Source of the DNA: Mycobacterium sp. KBS0706
Lineage (GTDB): Bacteria > Pseudomonadota > Alphaproteobacteria > DSM-16000 > Inquilinaceae
Assembly (NCBI RefSeq): GCF_005938675.2
Contig: NZ_VCCH02000011.1
Span: forward strand, 62,001 to 126,000
Direction: 5' to 3'
Length of the DNA stretch: 64,000 bases
Part shown: one piece after another, positions 16,643 to 24,806 of the stretch
How the letters are laid out: each line of letters starts with the position of its first letter
Position numbering within the stretch: the first letter of the stretch is position 1
Notes under the pieces: model-generated
What the model was told of the DNA's origin: nothing
Seen by the model: only the letters and a program-made list of their open reading frames with translations
Database searches by the model: none
Position numbers and translations under genes: made by a program

Positions 16643-17664
16643 GTCGGCCGCCCTTGATCCTCGACCAGCCGCCGGAGCCGGAGCGCGACCGGGGCCGGGC
16701 GCCCGCCGTGTTCGCGCTCGACCAGGCCGATTCGGTGCCGGTGGAGGATGCGCCGGTCCCGGCCGCGCCCGACTCGGTCGATCCCGGCCTGCGCCGTCGC
16801 CGCAGCCCGGGCAGCGTGGCGCTGCGCCTCGCCTTCGGCGCTTTGGTCGGCCTCGTCGGGCTGGGCATCGGCCTGTGGGTCGAACGGCTGGTCACCGATC
16901 TCTTGAGCCAAGGCGGCCTGCTGCAGGCGGTGACGCTGGCGCTGCTGGCGGTCGCCGGGGCCGGGATCCTGGTCTGGGCAGGGTGGGAGCTGCTGGCGCT
17001 GCGCCGGCTCGGCCGGGTCGAGGAGATCCGCAGCCTGGGCCGGGCGGCGGCCGGCGGCGACGCCGCCGCGGCCGACGCCGTGATCGCCCGCTTCCGCCGG
17101 CTGCACAGCGACGGCCCCGCGGCCGACGGCCTGGCACGGCTGGAGCGTGAGCGCGACGAGCTGCGCGACCCGGCGGAGCTGATCGCCCTGTTGGAGCTGC
17201 ACGCCCAGCGCCCGATCGACGCCGCTTGCCGCGCCGCCATCGCCGCCACGGCGCGGCGCACGGCGCTGATCACCACGGTGACGCCCTTCGCCATCGTCGA
17301 CATGGTGGCGTCCGGCGCCTTGAACCTGCGGATGATCCGGCGCATCGCCGAGATCCAGGGCTTCCGCCCCGGGCTGTTCGCGACGCTGTCGCTGATCCGG
17401 CGGGTGGCGACGACGCTGCTGATCGCCGGGGGCATCGAGGCCGCCAACGACTATCTCGGCGACTTCCTTGGCGCCGGCCTGTTGCGCGCCTTCGGCCGCC
17501 GCGCCGGCGAGGGCGCGATCAACGGCATCCTCAGCGTCCGCATCGGCGTCGCCACGATGAAGGTGTGCCGCCCCCTGCCCTATCTGCGCGACACCCCGCC
17601 CGGCACGATGAGCCTGGCCAAGGCGATCTTCGGGGCCGAGGCGGCGCCGAAGGGAAAGGATTGA
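16639..17664 (+). CDS. YcjF-family (DUF697) inner-membrane protein
   Basis: A 341-residue protein with a charged cytoplasmic N-terminus and two hydrophobic helices (residues about 55-75 and 90-115). A C-terminal DUF697 domain follows (TTVTPFAIVDMVASGALNLRMIRRIAEIQG, EGAINGILSVRIGVATMKVCRPLPY). It is translationally coupled to ycjX and is the standard partner of that gene. Confidence 0.9.
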   Translation: MSRPPLILDQPPEPERDRGRAPAVFALDQADSVPVEDAPVPAAPDSVDPGLRRRRSPGSVALRLAFGALVGLVGLGIGLWVERLVTDLLSQGGLLQAVTLALLAVAGAGILVWAGWELLALRRLGRVEEIRSLGRAAAGGDAAAADAVIARFRRLHSDGPAADGLARLERERDELRDPAELIALLELHAQRPIDAACRAAIAATARRTALITTVTPFAIVDMVASGALNLRMIRRIAEIQGFRPGLFATLSLIRRVATTLLIAGGIEAANDYLGDFLGAGLLRAFGRRAGEGAINGILSVRIGVATMKVCRPLPYLRDTPPGTMSLAKAIFGAEAAPKGKD

Positions 17665-17692
17665 CACCAAGTTTCAGAAGCCGGCCGGGCTG

Positions 17693-18136
17693 TCATCCGA
17701 TCAGCTGAATGCCGTTGTCTTCGCACCAAGCTCGAAGGGCCTCCTCGGTGGCACGCTCTTCATAGTTGTACCACCGCTGGAGCGCGCCTCGCGCTTCCAG
17801 CAATCGTTTGAAGCCCGAATACGCGCCCTTCCGCCGGAAGAGATCTCTGACAGCGTCATAGTCTCCGGGAAGCTCTTGCTCGGTGAAGCGCAGCGCCAGC
17901 CTTCGGCCGAGATCGAGCTCGGCCTTGTGCGGCACGGCGATGTAGCGGTCTGAGGTTTCGACGTCCTCCGGAACCTCGTCTTCCTCCATCACATCGCCAT
18001 CGACGGTTCGCAGGTAGACTTTCCCGGTATCGAGCGAGATGTAAGCCTCCGCTCCGAGCAGTTCGCCGAGGCTGACAAAGTCAAACGCGTCGCGCACTTC
18101 TGCGCGATCCACCTTGACCACCGACGTCTGTGCCAT
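17693..18136 (-). CDS. UPF0158-family protein
   Basis: A 147-residue acidic cytoplasmic protein matching the UPF0158 pattern: a YISLDTGKVYLRTVDGD strand pair, an RYIAVPHKAELDLGRRLALRF helix and a GAYSGFKRLLEARGALQRWYNYEE core. The function is unknown; some homologues neighbour toxin-antitoxin genes, but no partner is visible here. The ATG at 18136 has GGAGG 7 bases upstream. Confidence 0.85.
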   Translation of the reverse strand: MAQTSVVKVDRAEVRDAFDFVSLGELLGAEAYISLDTGKVYLRTVDGDVMEEDEVPEDVETSDRYIAVPHKAELDLGRRLALRFTEQELPGDYDAVRDLFRRKGAYSGFKRLLEARGALQRWYNYEERATEEALRAWCEDNGIQLIG

Positions 18137-18221
18137 CGGATCCCCTCCTCGCCCCTTCATGGTCCTGGCCCGGCCCGGCCGCATCATGAATACGGAAGGT
18201 GGACGGACTCCGGGAAAGCCT

Positions 18222-18254
18222 GCAGGTCGGGTTCGTAATATGGGCCCGACCTGC
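18222..18254 (-). terminator. Hairpin downstream of the zinc-binding-protein gene
   Basis: Perfect 10-bp arms GCAGGTCGGG and CCCGACCTGC enclose a 13-base loop. On the minus strand the hairpin is followed by AGGCTTT, a weak T-run. It sits between the aztC stop and the UPF0158 gene and probably ends the zinc importer operon. Confidence 0.55.
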
Positions 18255-18269
18255 GGTTTCGTCAGGTCC

Positions 18270-19163
18270 TCAGTTCTGCTTCATCCCGGCGACCAGAAGC
18301 GAAATGTTATACTGAAACATTTTCGCGTAAGTCGAAGCCGGCCCGTCCGCGGTCGAGAGCGCCTCGGCATAGAGCTCGCCGCCCATCTCGGCGCCGGAGG
18401 CCTTGGCCACCTGCTGCACCAGGCGCGGGTCGGTGGCGTTCTCGATGAACACCGCCTTGATGTGCTCCTGCTTGATCTGGTCGATCAGCTTGGCGATGTC
18501 ACCGGCCGAAGCCTCGCTCTCGGTCGAGAAGCCGACCGGGGCGCGGAATTCGATGCCGTAGGCGGCGCCGAGATAGCCGAAGGCGTCATGGCTGGTGATG
18601 ACCTTGCGCTTGTCGGCCGGAATGGTCACCACCTCGCGCCGGGCCCAGGCGTCCAGCTCCTTCAGCTCGGCCTCGTACTTCACGCCGTTGGCCTGGTAGG
18701 TCGCGGCATGGGCCGGGTCAGCGGCCGCCAGCGCCTTGGCGATGTTGACGGCATAGATTGCGCCGTTCGCCGCGCTGTTCCAGGCATGGGGATCGGTGAT
18801 CTCCTGCCCGTCCTCGTCCATCTTCCGGGTCGGCACGCCCGCGGTGGCGACGACGATCGTGGCCTTGGTGCCGGAGGCGGCGACCAGCCGGTCCATCCAG
18901 CCTTCGAGCTCCAGCCCGTTGACGACGACGAGGCCGGCCTTGGTCACCGCCTGGGCGTCCTGCGGCGTCGGCTCGTAGACATGGGCGTCGCCATTGGGGC
19001 CGACCAGGCTGCGGACCTCGACAGTGTCGCCGCCGACCTGCTTCGCGATGTCGGCGAGGACGGTGATGCTGGCGACGACCTGCAGCTTCTCCGCCGCCGC
19101 CGCGGGCAGCGACAGGACAGCAAGGGACAGGCCGATCAGGCCGGCACGGAACGGTATCCTCAT
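18270..19163 (-). CDS. aztC: Zinc ABC transporter substrate-binding protein, AztC-like
   Basis: A 297-residue cluster A-I metal-binding protein of the periplasm with a signal peptide (cleavage after LPAAAA). Likely metal ligands are His61 (GDAHVYEP), His127 (TDPHAWN), His193 (TSHDAFGYLG) and an acidic residue near the C-terminus. The loop before the second His (RKMDEDGQEITDPH) is acidic rather than His-rich, as in AztC and unlike ZnuA. It is the last gene of the Azt-type importer, with 23 bp between it and the permease. A nearby aztD chaperone gene was not found. Confidence 0.85.
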   Translation of the reverse strand: MRIPFRAGLIGLSLAVLSLPAAAAEKLQVVASITVLADIAKQVGGDTVEVRSLVGPNGDAHVYEPTPQDAQAVTKAGLVVVNGLELEGWMDRLVAASGTKATIVVATAGVPTRKMDEDGQEITDPHAWNSAANGAIYAVNIAKALAAADPAHAATYQANGVKYEAELKELDAWARREVVTIPADKRKVITSHDAFGYLGAAYGIEFRAPVGFSTESEASAGDIAKLIDQIKQEHIKAVFIENATDPRLVQQVAKASGAEMGGELYAEALSTADGPASTYAKMFQYNISLLVAGMKQN

Positions 19164-19186
19164 GTGATAACTCCGGTTGCGGGAGT

Positions 19187-20062
19187 TCAGTGCGCGAAAT
19201 GCGCGGTGGGCAGGTATCGGGCCCGCAGGCTGTCATGCGTCCCGAAGATCAGCGACAGCAGGTAGAAGACGCCGGCCGTCAGCACGATGCTGGGGCCGGA
19301 GGGCAGGCTGCCGTGATAGGAGACCAGGAGGCCGGAATAGCCGGACAGGAGCGCGAGGCCGGCCGCCCAGGCGAAGAGCGACCACAGCGACCGGCTCCAG
19401 AACTTTGCCGCCGCCGCCGGCAGCATCATGAGGCCGACCACCATGAGGGTGCCGAGCGCCTGGAAGCCGCCGACCAGATTCAACACCACCAGCATCAGGA
19501 AGGCGAAGTGCACCATCGCCCCGACGCCGCCGACCATGCGCAGATAGCCGGGGTCGAAGCATTCCACCACCAGCGGCCGGTACAGGAGCGCCAGGGCGAT
19601 CAGCGTCACCGTGGCGATGCCGGCCATCAGCAGCAGCGCCGCGTCGTCGACCGCGAGGATGGTGCCGAACAGCACATGCATCAGGTCGACATTGCTGCCG
19701 CGGGTCGAGACGATCAGCACGCCCGCCGCCAGGGCGATCAGGTAGAAGGCGGCGAAGGACGCGTCCTCGCGCAGCGCCGTGACCCGGGTGACGGCGCCGG
19801 CCAAAAGGGCCACGGCCAGGCCGGCGATCAGGCCCCCGAGGCCCATCGACCACAGCGACAGGCCCGACACCAGGAAGCCGACCGCGGCGCCGGGCAGCAC
19901 CGCATGCGACATGGCATCGCCGACCAGGCTCATCCGCCGCAGCACCAGCAGCACGCCGACCGGGCCGCAGCCCAGCGACAGCGCCAGGCACGCCACCAGC
20001 GCCCGCTGCATGAAGGCATAGTCGAGGAAGGGCGTGACCAGGAAATCCCACACCGCCGTCAC
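19187..20062 (-). CDS. aztB: Zinc ABC transporter permease, AztB-like
   Basis: A 291-residue ABC-3-family permease with about eight membrane helices. It shows the family signatures LRRMSLVGDAMSHAVLPGAAVGFL, DLMHVLFGTILAV and GTLMVVGLMMLPAAAAKFW. The GTG at 20062 overlaps the ATPase stop (GTGA), so the two are coupled. It forms the channel of the zinc importer. Confidence 0.88.
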   Translation of the reverse strand: MTAVWDFLVTPFLDYAFMQRALVACLALSLGCGPVGVLLVLRRMSLVGDAMSHAVLPGAAVGFLVSGLSLWSMGLGGLIAGLAVALLAGAVTRVTALREDASFAAFYLIALAAGVLIVSTRGSNVDLMHVLFGTILAVDDAALLLMAGIATVTLIALALLYRPLVVECFDPGYLRMVGGVGAMVHFAFLMLVVLNLVGGFQALGTLMVVGLMMLPAAAAKFWSRSLWSLFAWAAGLALLSGYSGLLVSYHGSLPSGPSIVLTAGVFYLLSLIFGTHDSLRARYLPTAHFAH

Positions 20063-20805
20063 GCCGCGCTCCGCCGGCAGGCTTCGCCGCCGTCGGCCCA
20101 GGCCTCGGCCATGGCGCGGGCGCGCAGCAGGTTCTCGGCGCACAGCACGTCGCCGGTCGGGCCCCAGCCGATTGGGTCGCGGGCCAGCAGCAGCGTGTCC
20201 GGGCATACCTCGCGCACCTGGTCGAGGTCGTGCAGCACGGTGATGACGGTGCGGCCCTCGCCATGCCAGCGCCGGACCACGTCGACCAGGTCGCGCGTGG
20301 TCTTGGCGTCGAGCGCGGTGAAGGGCTCGTCCAGCATGATCACCCGGCCGTCCTGCAGCAGCAGCCGGGCGAACAGCACGCGCTGGAACTGGCCTGCGGA
20401 CAGGCTCCCGATCGGCCGCGCCTCGAAGCCGCCGAGGCCGACCGCCTCCAGCGCCTCCTCGGCTCGGTGGCGCAGGTCCTTCGAGACGCCGCCGAAGATG
20501 CCGGTCCGGGCCCAGCCGCCGAGCAGCACGGTGTCGGCGACCGAGATCGGGAAGCTGCGGTCGATCTCCGCCTGCTGCGGCAGATAGGCGATGTCGCGCC
20601 GGCGCAGTCCGCTGAGATCTACATGGCCGGACAGCGGCGGCAGCAGGCCGGCGATGGTCTTCAGCAGGGTCGATTTGCCGGCGCCGTTCGGGCCGACGAT
20701 GGCGGTCAGCGTGCCCGGCTCGAAGCTGCCGTCGACATGATGCACCGCCGGGTGCCGTTCATAGCCGGCGGTCAGGTTGGCGAGGCGGATGCGCCCGACG
20801 CTCAT
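20059..20805 (-). CDS. aztA: Zinc ABC transporter ATP-binding protein, AztA-like
   Basis: A 248-residue ATPase with Walker A GPNGAGKST, signature LSAGQFQRVLFAR, Walker B VIMLDEPFTALD and switch His in TVLHDLDQV. The signature has Ala where Gly is usual (LSAGQ). The ATG at 20805 overlaps the stop of the small His-rich gene by ATGA, so the small protein is translated with the importer. Confidence 0.88.
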   Translation of the reverse strand: MSVGRIRLANLTAGYERHPAVHHVDGSFEPGTLTAIVGPNGAGKSTLLKTIAGLLPPLSGHVDLSGLRRRDIAYLPQQAEIDRSFPISVADTVLLGGWARTGIFGGVSKDLRHRAEEALEAVGLGGFEARPIGSLSAGQFQRVLFARLLLQDGRVIMLDEPFTALDAKTTRDLVDVVRRWHGEGRTVITVLHDLDQVREVCPDTLLLARDPIGWGPTGDVLCAENLLRARAMAEAWADGGEACRRSAA

Positions 20806-20966
20806 GGCGCGGCTCCGAACCAGCCCATGGCCCAGGCCACGGCCAGCCACAGCACCGCGATCAGCGCGAAGGCGACGAGCAGGCGAGCCCCGACCGGCGC
20901 GGCCAGGGCCGACGGTCCGATCTCCCCGGCCCGGCGGGCGGCATGGTGGTGATGCGACACGGTCAT
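20802..20966 (-). CDS. 54-residue His-rich single-span membrane peptide heading the azt operon
   Basis: This small gene reads MTVSHHHHAARRAGEIGPSA, then a 20-residue hydrophobic helix (about residues 29-48, LLVAFALIAVLW and on), ending MGWFGAAP. A tetra-His cluster at residues 5-8 would lie in the cytoplasm if the RR pair at 11-12 follows the positive-inside rule. Its TGA overlaps the aztA ATG (ATGA), and a Zur-box-like palindrome lies 64 bp upstream. I infer a small accessory subunit of the zinc importer, perhaps a metal-handling or assembly peptide. No characterised homologue is known to me. Confidence 0.7.
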   Translation of the reverse strand: MTVSHHHHAARRAGEIGPSALAAPVGARLLVAFALIAVLWLAVAWAMGWFGAAP

Positions 20967-21027
20967 GGATCAGCCGATGGCGTGAGAAGGTCCGGCACCA
21001 TAGCGCCCGGCGGGCGCGGCACCATTG

Positions 21028-21042
21028 ACGTTAATGTATAAC
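21028..21042 (-). promoter_or_regulatory. Zur-box-like operator of the azt operon
   Basis: Read on the minus strand, TGTTATACATTAAC matches the TGTTAT-N3-ATAACA palindrome found before the COG0523 gene at 23853: the left half is perfect and the right half matches at 4 of 6 positions. Alphaproteobacterial Zur operators are AT-rich palindromes of this type. It lies 64 bp before the His-rich peptide start, and the local AT content stands out from the GC-rich surroundings. Confidence 0.65.
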
Positions 21043-21098
21043 ATCTTTGCAAGATCGGAAAGCGCCGGCCGGGTGGATATCGACCAAGGGAGGAGTGA

Positions 21099-21506
21099 TC
21101 AGTCGGCCGGCTTGCCCGGTAGATCGGCGAGGTGATGGATCCAGGGCAAGGCCGAGCGGCACCACATCTGGAGCTTCGGCACCAGCCGGTCGCGCTGGCG
21201 GATGCTGCCCCAGCGGATGCCCCAGATTTCGCCATCGGCGCCTTCGCCGGTGACGAAGAGCGGCGAGCCGCATTCCGGGCAGAAGGACTGCAGCCGCCGG
21301 CGGCCGCTGTCGCCGACCTTCACATAGACCTTCGGCTCATGGGCGGTCAGCCGGATACGGTCGCGCGCAGCCATCACCGTGACCCGGAAGGGCGAGCCGG
21401 TCAGCGCCTGGCAATCGGTGCAGTGGCAGATCCCCAACCGCTCCGGGTCGATCTCCGCCTCATAGGCGACATGGCCGCAATGGCATTGGCCGTCGATCTG
21501 CATCAT
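21099..21506 (-). CDS. GFA-family (CENP-V/GFA domain) zinc protein
   Basis: A protein of about 135 residues of the glutathione-dependent formaldehyde-activating superfamily. The zinc-binding cysteine sets are CHCG at the N-terminus, CHCTDC and FCPECGSPL. Most members are not formaldehyde enzymes and their substrates are unknown. It follows the 98-aa unknown by about 36 bp on the same strand and may be the last gene of the COG0523 operon. The start is ATG 21506 or the adjacent ATG. Confidence 0.85.
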   Translation of the reverse strand: MMQIDGQCHCGHVAYEAEIDPERLGICHCTDCQALTGSPFRVTVMAARDRIRLTAHEPKVYVKVGDSGRRRLQSFCPECGSPLFVTGEGADGEIWGIRWGSIRQRDRLVPKLQMWCRSALPWIHHLADLPGKPAD

Positions 21507-21541
21507 GGCGCGCCTCACATGAAACCCGGCGCCACCCTAGC

Positions 21542-21838
21542 CTATCGCCGGCCCGGCCGCAGCCGGCGCAGCACCAGAAGCTTCAGGGCCGGCGGGATAT
21601 GGCCCGGCGACGGCCATTCCACCGTCAGGCCGAGGGCGGCGCATTCCGCCGCGATCTGGCGCCCGTTCTCGTAGCGGATCTGGCCGAGCCGCGGCAACGC
21701 GTCGGCGCGGCGGTGGTCGAAGGGCCGGCCGGATTGGGCCTCGCGGAAGCCATGGTGGAAATCGGGATGGGCCAGCACCCGCCGCGCCTCGGGCCAGTGC
21801 CGAGCCCGGCGGGTGGCGACGTCGGACGGATCCGTCAC
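21542..21838 (-). CDS. Hypothetical protein, 98 aa, coupled to the WD40 gene
   Basis: A small basic protein that I do not recognise. It contains a HWPEARRVLAHPDFHHGFREA segment with paired His residues, a central IRYENGRQIAAECAALGLTVEW helix-strand unit and an arginine-rich end. No signal or membrane segment is seen. Its ATG overlaps the stop of the WD40 gene by ATGA, making it the third coupled gene after the COG0523 GTPase and WD40, and so probably zinc-regulated. Confidence 0.7.
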   Translation of the reverse strand: MTDPSDVATRRARHWPEARRVLAHPDFHHGFREAQSGRPFDHRRADALPRLGQIRYENGRQIAAECAALGLTVEWPSPGHIPPALKLLVLRRLRPGRR

Positions 21839-22863
21839 GGCTGCAGGTCGACCAGCGTCGCCCGGCCGCCGGCATCGCCCGCCGCCAGCCAGCGCCCGTC
21901 GGGCGAGAAGGCCAGCGCCTCGACCGCGGCGCCGTTCGGGCGCAGCACCGGGACATAGCCGCTGCCGTCGAGCGGCATCAGCGCGACGAAGCCGTCCTTG
22001 GCGCCGGCGGCCGCGACCGGCAGCTGCGGATGGGCCGCGACCCGGGTGATCGGCACGCCCCGCGCCCAGCCGCTTTCGCTAGCGGTGCCGCCCATCGGGC
22101 CGTCGCGGCCGGTGAAGCGCCAGGACACCACGCCTTCCGAGCCGGAGGTCAGCAGCACCTTGCCGCCATCGGCCCAGGCCAGCGACCGCGGCTTGGCCGG
22201 ATAGCCCGGCATCTGCATATGCACGCCGTCCGACAGGCGCCACGCGTGCAGCGCCTTCTCCTGCATCGCCGAGACCACGAAGCGCGACCGCGGATGCCAG
22301 AGCACCGCCAGATGCGCGCCTTGCCAGCCATACAGCTTCGCCGCCCAGGCGCGCTTGCGCGGCGACCAGACGGTGACGCCGCCGTAATGCGCCGCGGCGA
22401 TGCGCCGGCCGCGCGGGTCGAAGGCGGCGCCATCCAGCCCCGCCGGCCCTTGCAGCCGCGTCACCGGCGCGCCGTCCACATCGAACACCAGCACCTCGCT
22501 GCCGGCGACGGCGAGACGCCGCCCGATGGCGGGCGCGGCGTCGACGGCGCTGATCCAGCGACCCTGTGCGGCGGCGATCTCGGCCGCGGTCCCGTCCGGC
22601 CCGACATGCAATAGCCGACCGTCATCGCCGCCGGTGAGGAAGCCGTCGCCGACATCCGGCGCCAGCGCGAGGACGGCGCCGCGATGCGCCGGCACGGCGA
22701 CTGTCTCGGACGTGTCGGGCGACGCCAACCGGACGGTGCCATCGCCCAGGCCGAAAGCGAGATGCCCGGCCGCGTCGAAGGCCGCCCCGACCACCGGCGC
22801 CGGCCAGGCCCAGACCGTGCCCCTCTCCTCGGCCAGGGCACGCGGCGGCAGCAGCAGGCTCAT
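21835..22863 (-). CDS. WD40-repeat beta-propeller protein
   Basis: A 342-residue protein of repeated four-stranded blades. Visible blade signatures include [66 protein letters not shown] and [24 protein letters not shown]. No reliable signal peptide is visible, so it is probably cytoplasmic and acts as an interaction scaffold. It overlaps the COG0523 GTPase stop by ATGA, which ties it to zinc starvation. Confidence 0.85.
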   Translation of the reverse strand: MSLLLPPRALAEERGTVWAWPAPVVGAAFDAAGHLAFGLGDGTVRLASPDTSETVAVPAHRGAVLALAPDVGDGFLTGGDDGRLLHVGPDGTAAEIAAAQGRWISAVDAAPAIGRRLAVAGSEVLVFDVDGAPVTRLQGPAGLDGAAFDPRGRRIAAAHYGGVTVWSPRKRAWAAKLYGWQGAHLAVLWHPRSRFVVSAMQEKALHAWRLSDGVHMQMPGYPAKPRSLAWADGGKVLLTSGSEGVVSWRFTGRDGPMGGTASESGWARGVPITRVAAHPQLPVAAAGAKDGFVALMPLDGSGYVPVLRPNGAAVEALAFSPDGRWLAAGDAGGRATLVDLQP

Positions 22864-23825
22864 GCGGCGACGCAGCCCTCGAAGCCGGCGCGCAGCACGG
22901 CGACGTCGAGGTTGCGGCCGATCAGCACCAGCCGGCTGTCGCGCGACTGGCCGGGCCGCCAGGCCGGAGCGAAATCGCCCTCCTGCAGCATGTGCACGCC
23001 CTGGAACACGAAGGGCCGGTCCTCGCCGGCGAAGGCGAGGATGCCCTTGCTGCGCAGGATGTCGGCGCCGCGGATCGCCAGCAGCATGCCGATCCAGTCG
23101 ACGAAGCGGCGACCGTCCAGCGGCCGGTCGATCCGGAACGAGACGCTGCCGACGCCCTGGTCATGCTCGTGATGATGGTGGCCATGGCCGTCGAGCAGGT
23201 CGGGCTCGAGCGCCAGCAGCCGGTCGAGATCGAAGGCGCCGTCCAGCACTGTGCCGAGATCGGCGTCGCAGCGCCGGGTCCGCAGCAGCCGCGCCACCGG
23301 GTTGATGGCGCGCAGCCGCGCCTCCACGGTCGCCAGCCCGGCCTCGTCGGCCAGGTCGGTCTTGTTGACCAGGATGGTGTCGGCGAAGGCCACCTGCTCC
23401 TCCGCCTCGTCGCTGTCGGCCAGCCGCGCCTCGATGTTGCGGGCGTCGACCACGGTGACGATCGAGTCGAGGGCGGTACGCTCGCGCACCTCGTCATCGA
23501 CCAGGAAGGTCTGCGCCACCGGCGCCGGGTCGGCCAGGCCCGTGGTCTCGACCAGGATGCGGTCGAAGCTGCCGGCCCGCTTCATCAGCCCGCCGATGAT
23601 CCGGATCAGGTCGCCGCGCACCGAGCAGCACAGGCAGCCATTGTTCAGCGCGAACACCTCCTCGTCGACGCCGACCACCAGGTCGCCGTCGATGCCGATC
23701 TCGCCGAACTCGTTGACGACCACGGCATAGCGGCGGCCGTGTGCCTCGGCGAGGATGCGGTTCAAGAGCGTGGTCTTGCCGGCGCCGAGAGTGCCGGTCA
23801 GCAGGGTCACGGGGATGCGGGACAT
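22860..23825 (-). CDS. COG0523 (CobW/ZNG1-type) GTPase, zinc-linked
   Basis: A 321-residue G3E GTPase thought to insert or hand over metals under zinc limitation. It has Walker [13 protein letters not shown] (residues 11-22), the metal motif CLCC (C64, C66, C67), VVDARN, NKTD (154-157) and a His-rich stretch GHGHHHHEH (213-221). A perfect Zur-type palindrome 28 bp upstream and the azt and zur genes nearby support the zinc-linked subfamily rather than cobalamin CobW. It is the first of at least three coupled genes. Confidence 0.88.
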   Translation of the reverse strand: MSRIPVTLLTGTLGAGKTTLLNRILAEAHGRRYAVVVNEFGEIGIDGDLVVGVDEEVFALNNGCLCCSVRGDLIRIIGGLMKRAGSFDRILVETTGLADPAPVAQTFLVDDEVRERTALDSIVTVVDARNIEARLADSDEAEEQVAFADTILVNKTDLADEAGLATVEARLRAINPVARLLRTRRCDADLGTVLDGAFDLDRLLALEPDLLDGHGHHHHEHDQGVGSVSFRIDRPLDGRRFVDWIGMLLAIRGADILRSKGILAFAGEDRPFVFQGVHMLQEGDFAPAWRPGQSRDSRLVLIGRNLDVAVLRAGFEGCVAA

Positions 23826-23852
23826 GGCGCGCCTCGGGTTTCGGGATTTAAC

Positions 23853-23867
23853 TGTTATTATATAACA
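23853..23867. promoter_or_regulatory. Zur box before the COG0523 operon
   Basis: TGTTAT-TAT-ATAACA is a palindrome with perfect 6-bp arms and a 3-base centre, 28 bp upstream of the COG0523 start and in an AT-rich island. It fits the known form of alphaproteobacterial Zur operators. The divergent metallo-beta-lactamase gene starts 160 bp away, so the site could serve both directions. Confidence 0.75.
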
Positions 23868-24026
23868 TAATAACGAGACGCAAGCCTGTCGCCCACGGGC
23901 TTATAGGATGGTATGCACGGACTCGCTTCCGGCCCGGCGCCGGCGTCACGCCCCAGAATCGCCCAGATTCTCCGCGAGGGACGATGCCGGGCGGCCGATC
24001 TGCCGTCCCGTCATTCGAGGACCGAC

Positions 24027-24806
24027 ATGCCCGTTCCCGCCCCGTCCCGCCGCGCCTTCCTGCAGGGCTGCGCCGCCGGCCTGTCCCTGGCCCTGATTCG
24101 GCCGGCCCTGGCCCAGGATTCGGAGGCGCCGCCGCCGCTCGGCTTCCGCGAGCTGGCCGACGGCGTCTGGCTGCACACCAGCTGGAAGAAGGTTGAGCAG
24201 GGCTGGGTCGCATCCAATGGCCTGGCCGTGATCGGGCCCGAGGAGGTGCTGCTGATCGACGCCGCCTGGATGCCGGCACAGACGGTGGCGCTGCTGGAGC
24301 GGGTGGCCGAGGCCGCGCCGAACCGGCCGGTCAACCTGGTGGTGTCGCATGCGCATGACGACCGGTTGTCCGGGCTGGCGGCGGTGCATGCCCGCGGCGG
24401 CTGGTCGCTGGCCCGTGACGAGACGGCCAAGGAGGCTGCCGGCGCAGCCTCGATCCAGCGCAGTTGGAGCGGCGAGTCGACCACCATCACCGGCGGCGGC
24501 CGTACGATCGAGCTGTTCTATCCCGGCCCGGCGCACACTCGCGACAACACCGTCGCCTTCCTGCCGGACAGCGCGGTGCTGTTCGGCTGCATGATCCGGG
24601 CGGCCGAACAGGCCAATCTCATCTCCGGTCCCGACTCCGACATCTGCCGCTGGCCGCAATCGGTCGAGGCGGTGATCGCCCGCTACGGAAAGGCGGCGAA
24701 GATCGTGGTGCCGGATCAGGGCGAGCCCGGCGATGCCGGTTTGCTGTCCCACACCCACCAGCTGGCCAAGGCCGAGGCGGCGAAGAGCTGCAGCCCTGCG
24801 GGCTAG
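24027..24806 (+). CDS. Tat-exported B1-type metallo-beta-lactamase-fold protein
   Basis: A 259-residue protein. The N-terminus carries a twin-arginine signal (SRRAFLQG, hydrophobic core, cleavage near ALA-QD), so it is exported folded. Zinc ligands of subclass B1 are present as His108, His110, Asp112 (SHAHDDR), His170 (GPAHTRDN) and Cys188 (LFGCMIR). The last Zn2 ligand, normally His in VVPGHGE, is Gln231 (VVPDQGE), so the second site may be weak or altered. It is divergent from the COG0523 gene with a Zur box between, and its stop overlaps the stop of zur. Beta-lactam hydrolysis is possible but unproven. Confidence 0.82.
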   Translation: MPVPAPSRRAFLQGCAAGLSLALIRPALAQDSEAPPPLGFRELADGVWLHTSWKKVEQGWVASNGLAVIGPEEVLLIDAAWMPAQTVALLERVAEAAPNRPVNLVVSHAHDDRLSGLAAVHARGGWSLARDETAKEAAGAASIQRSWSGESTTITGGGRTIELFYPGPAHTRDNTVAFLPDSAVLFGCMIRAAEQANLISGPDSDICRWPQSVEAVIARYGKAAKIVVPDQGEPGDAGLLSHTHQLAKAEAAKSCSPAG

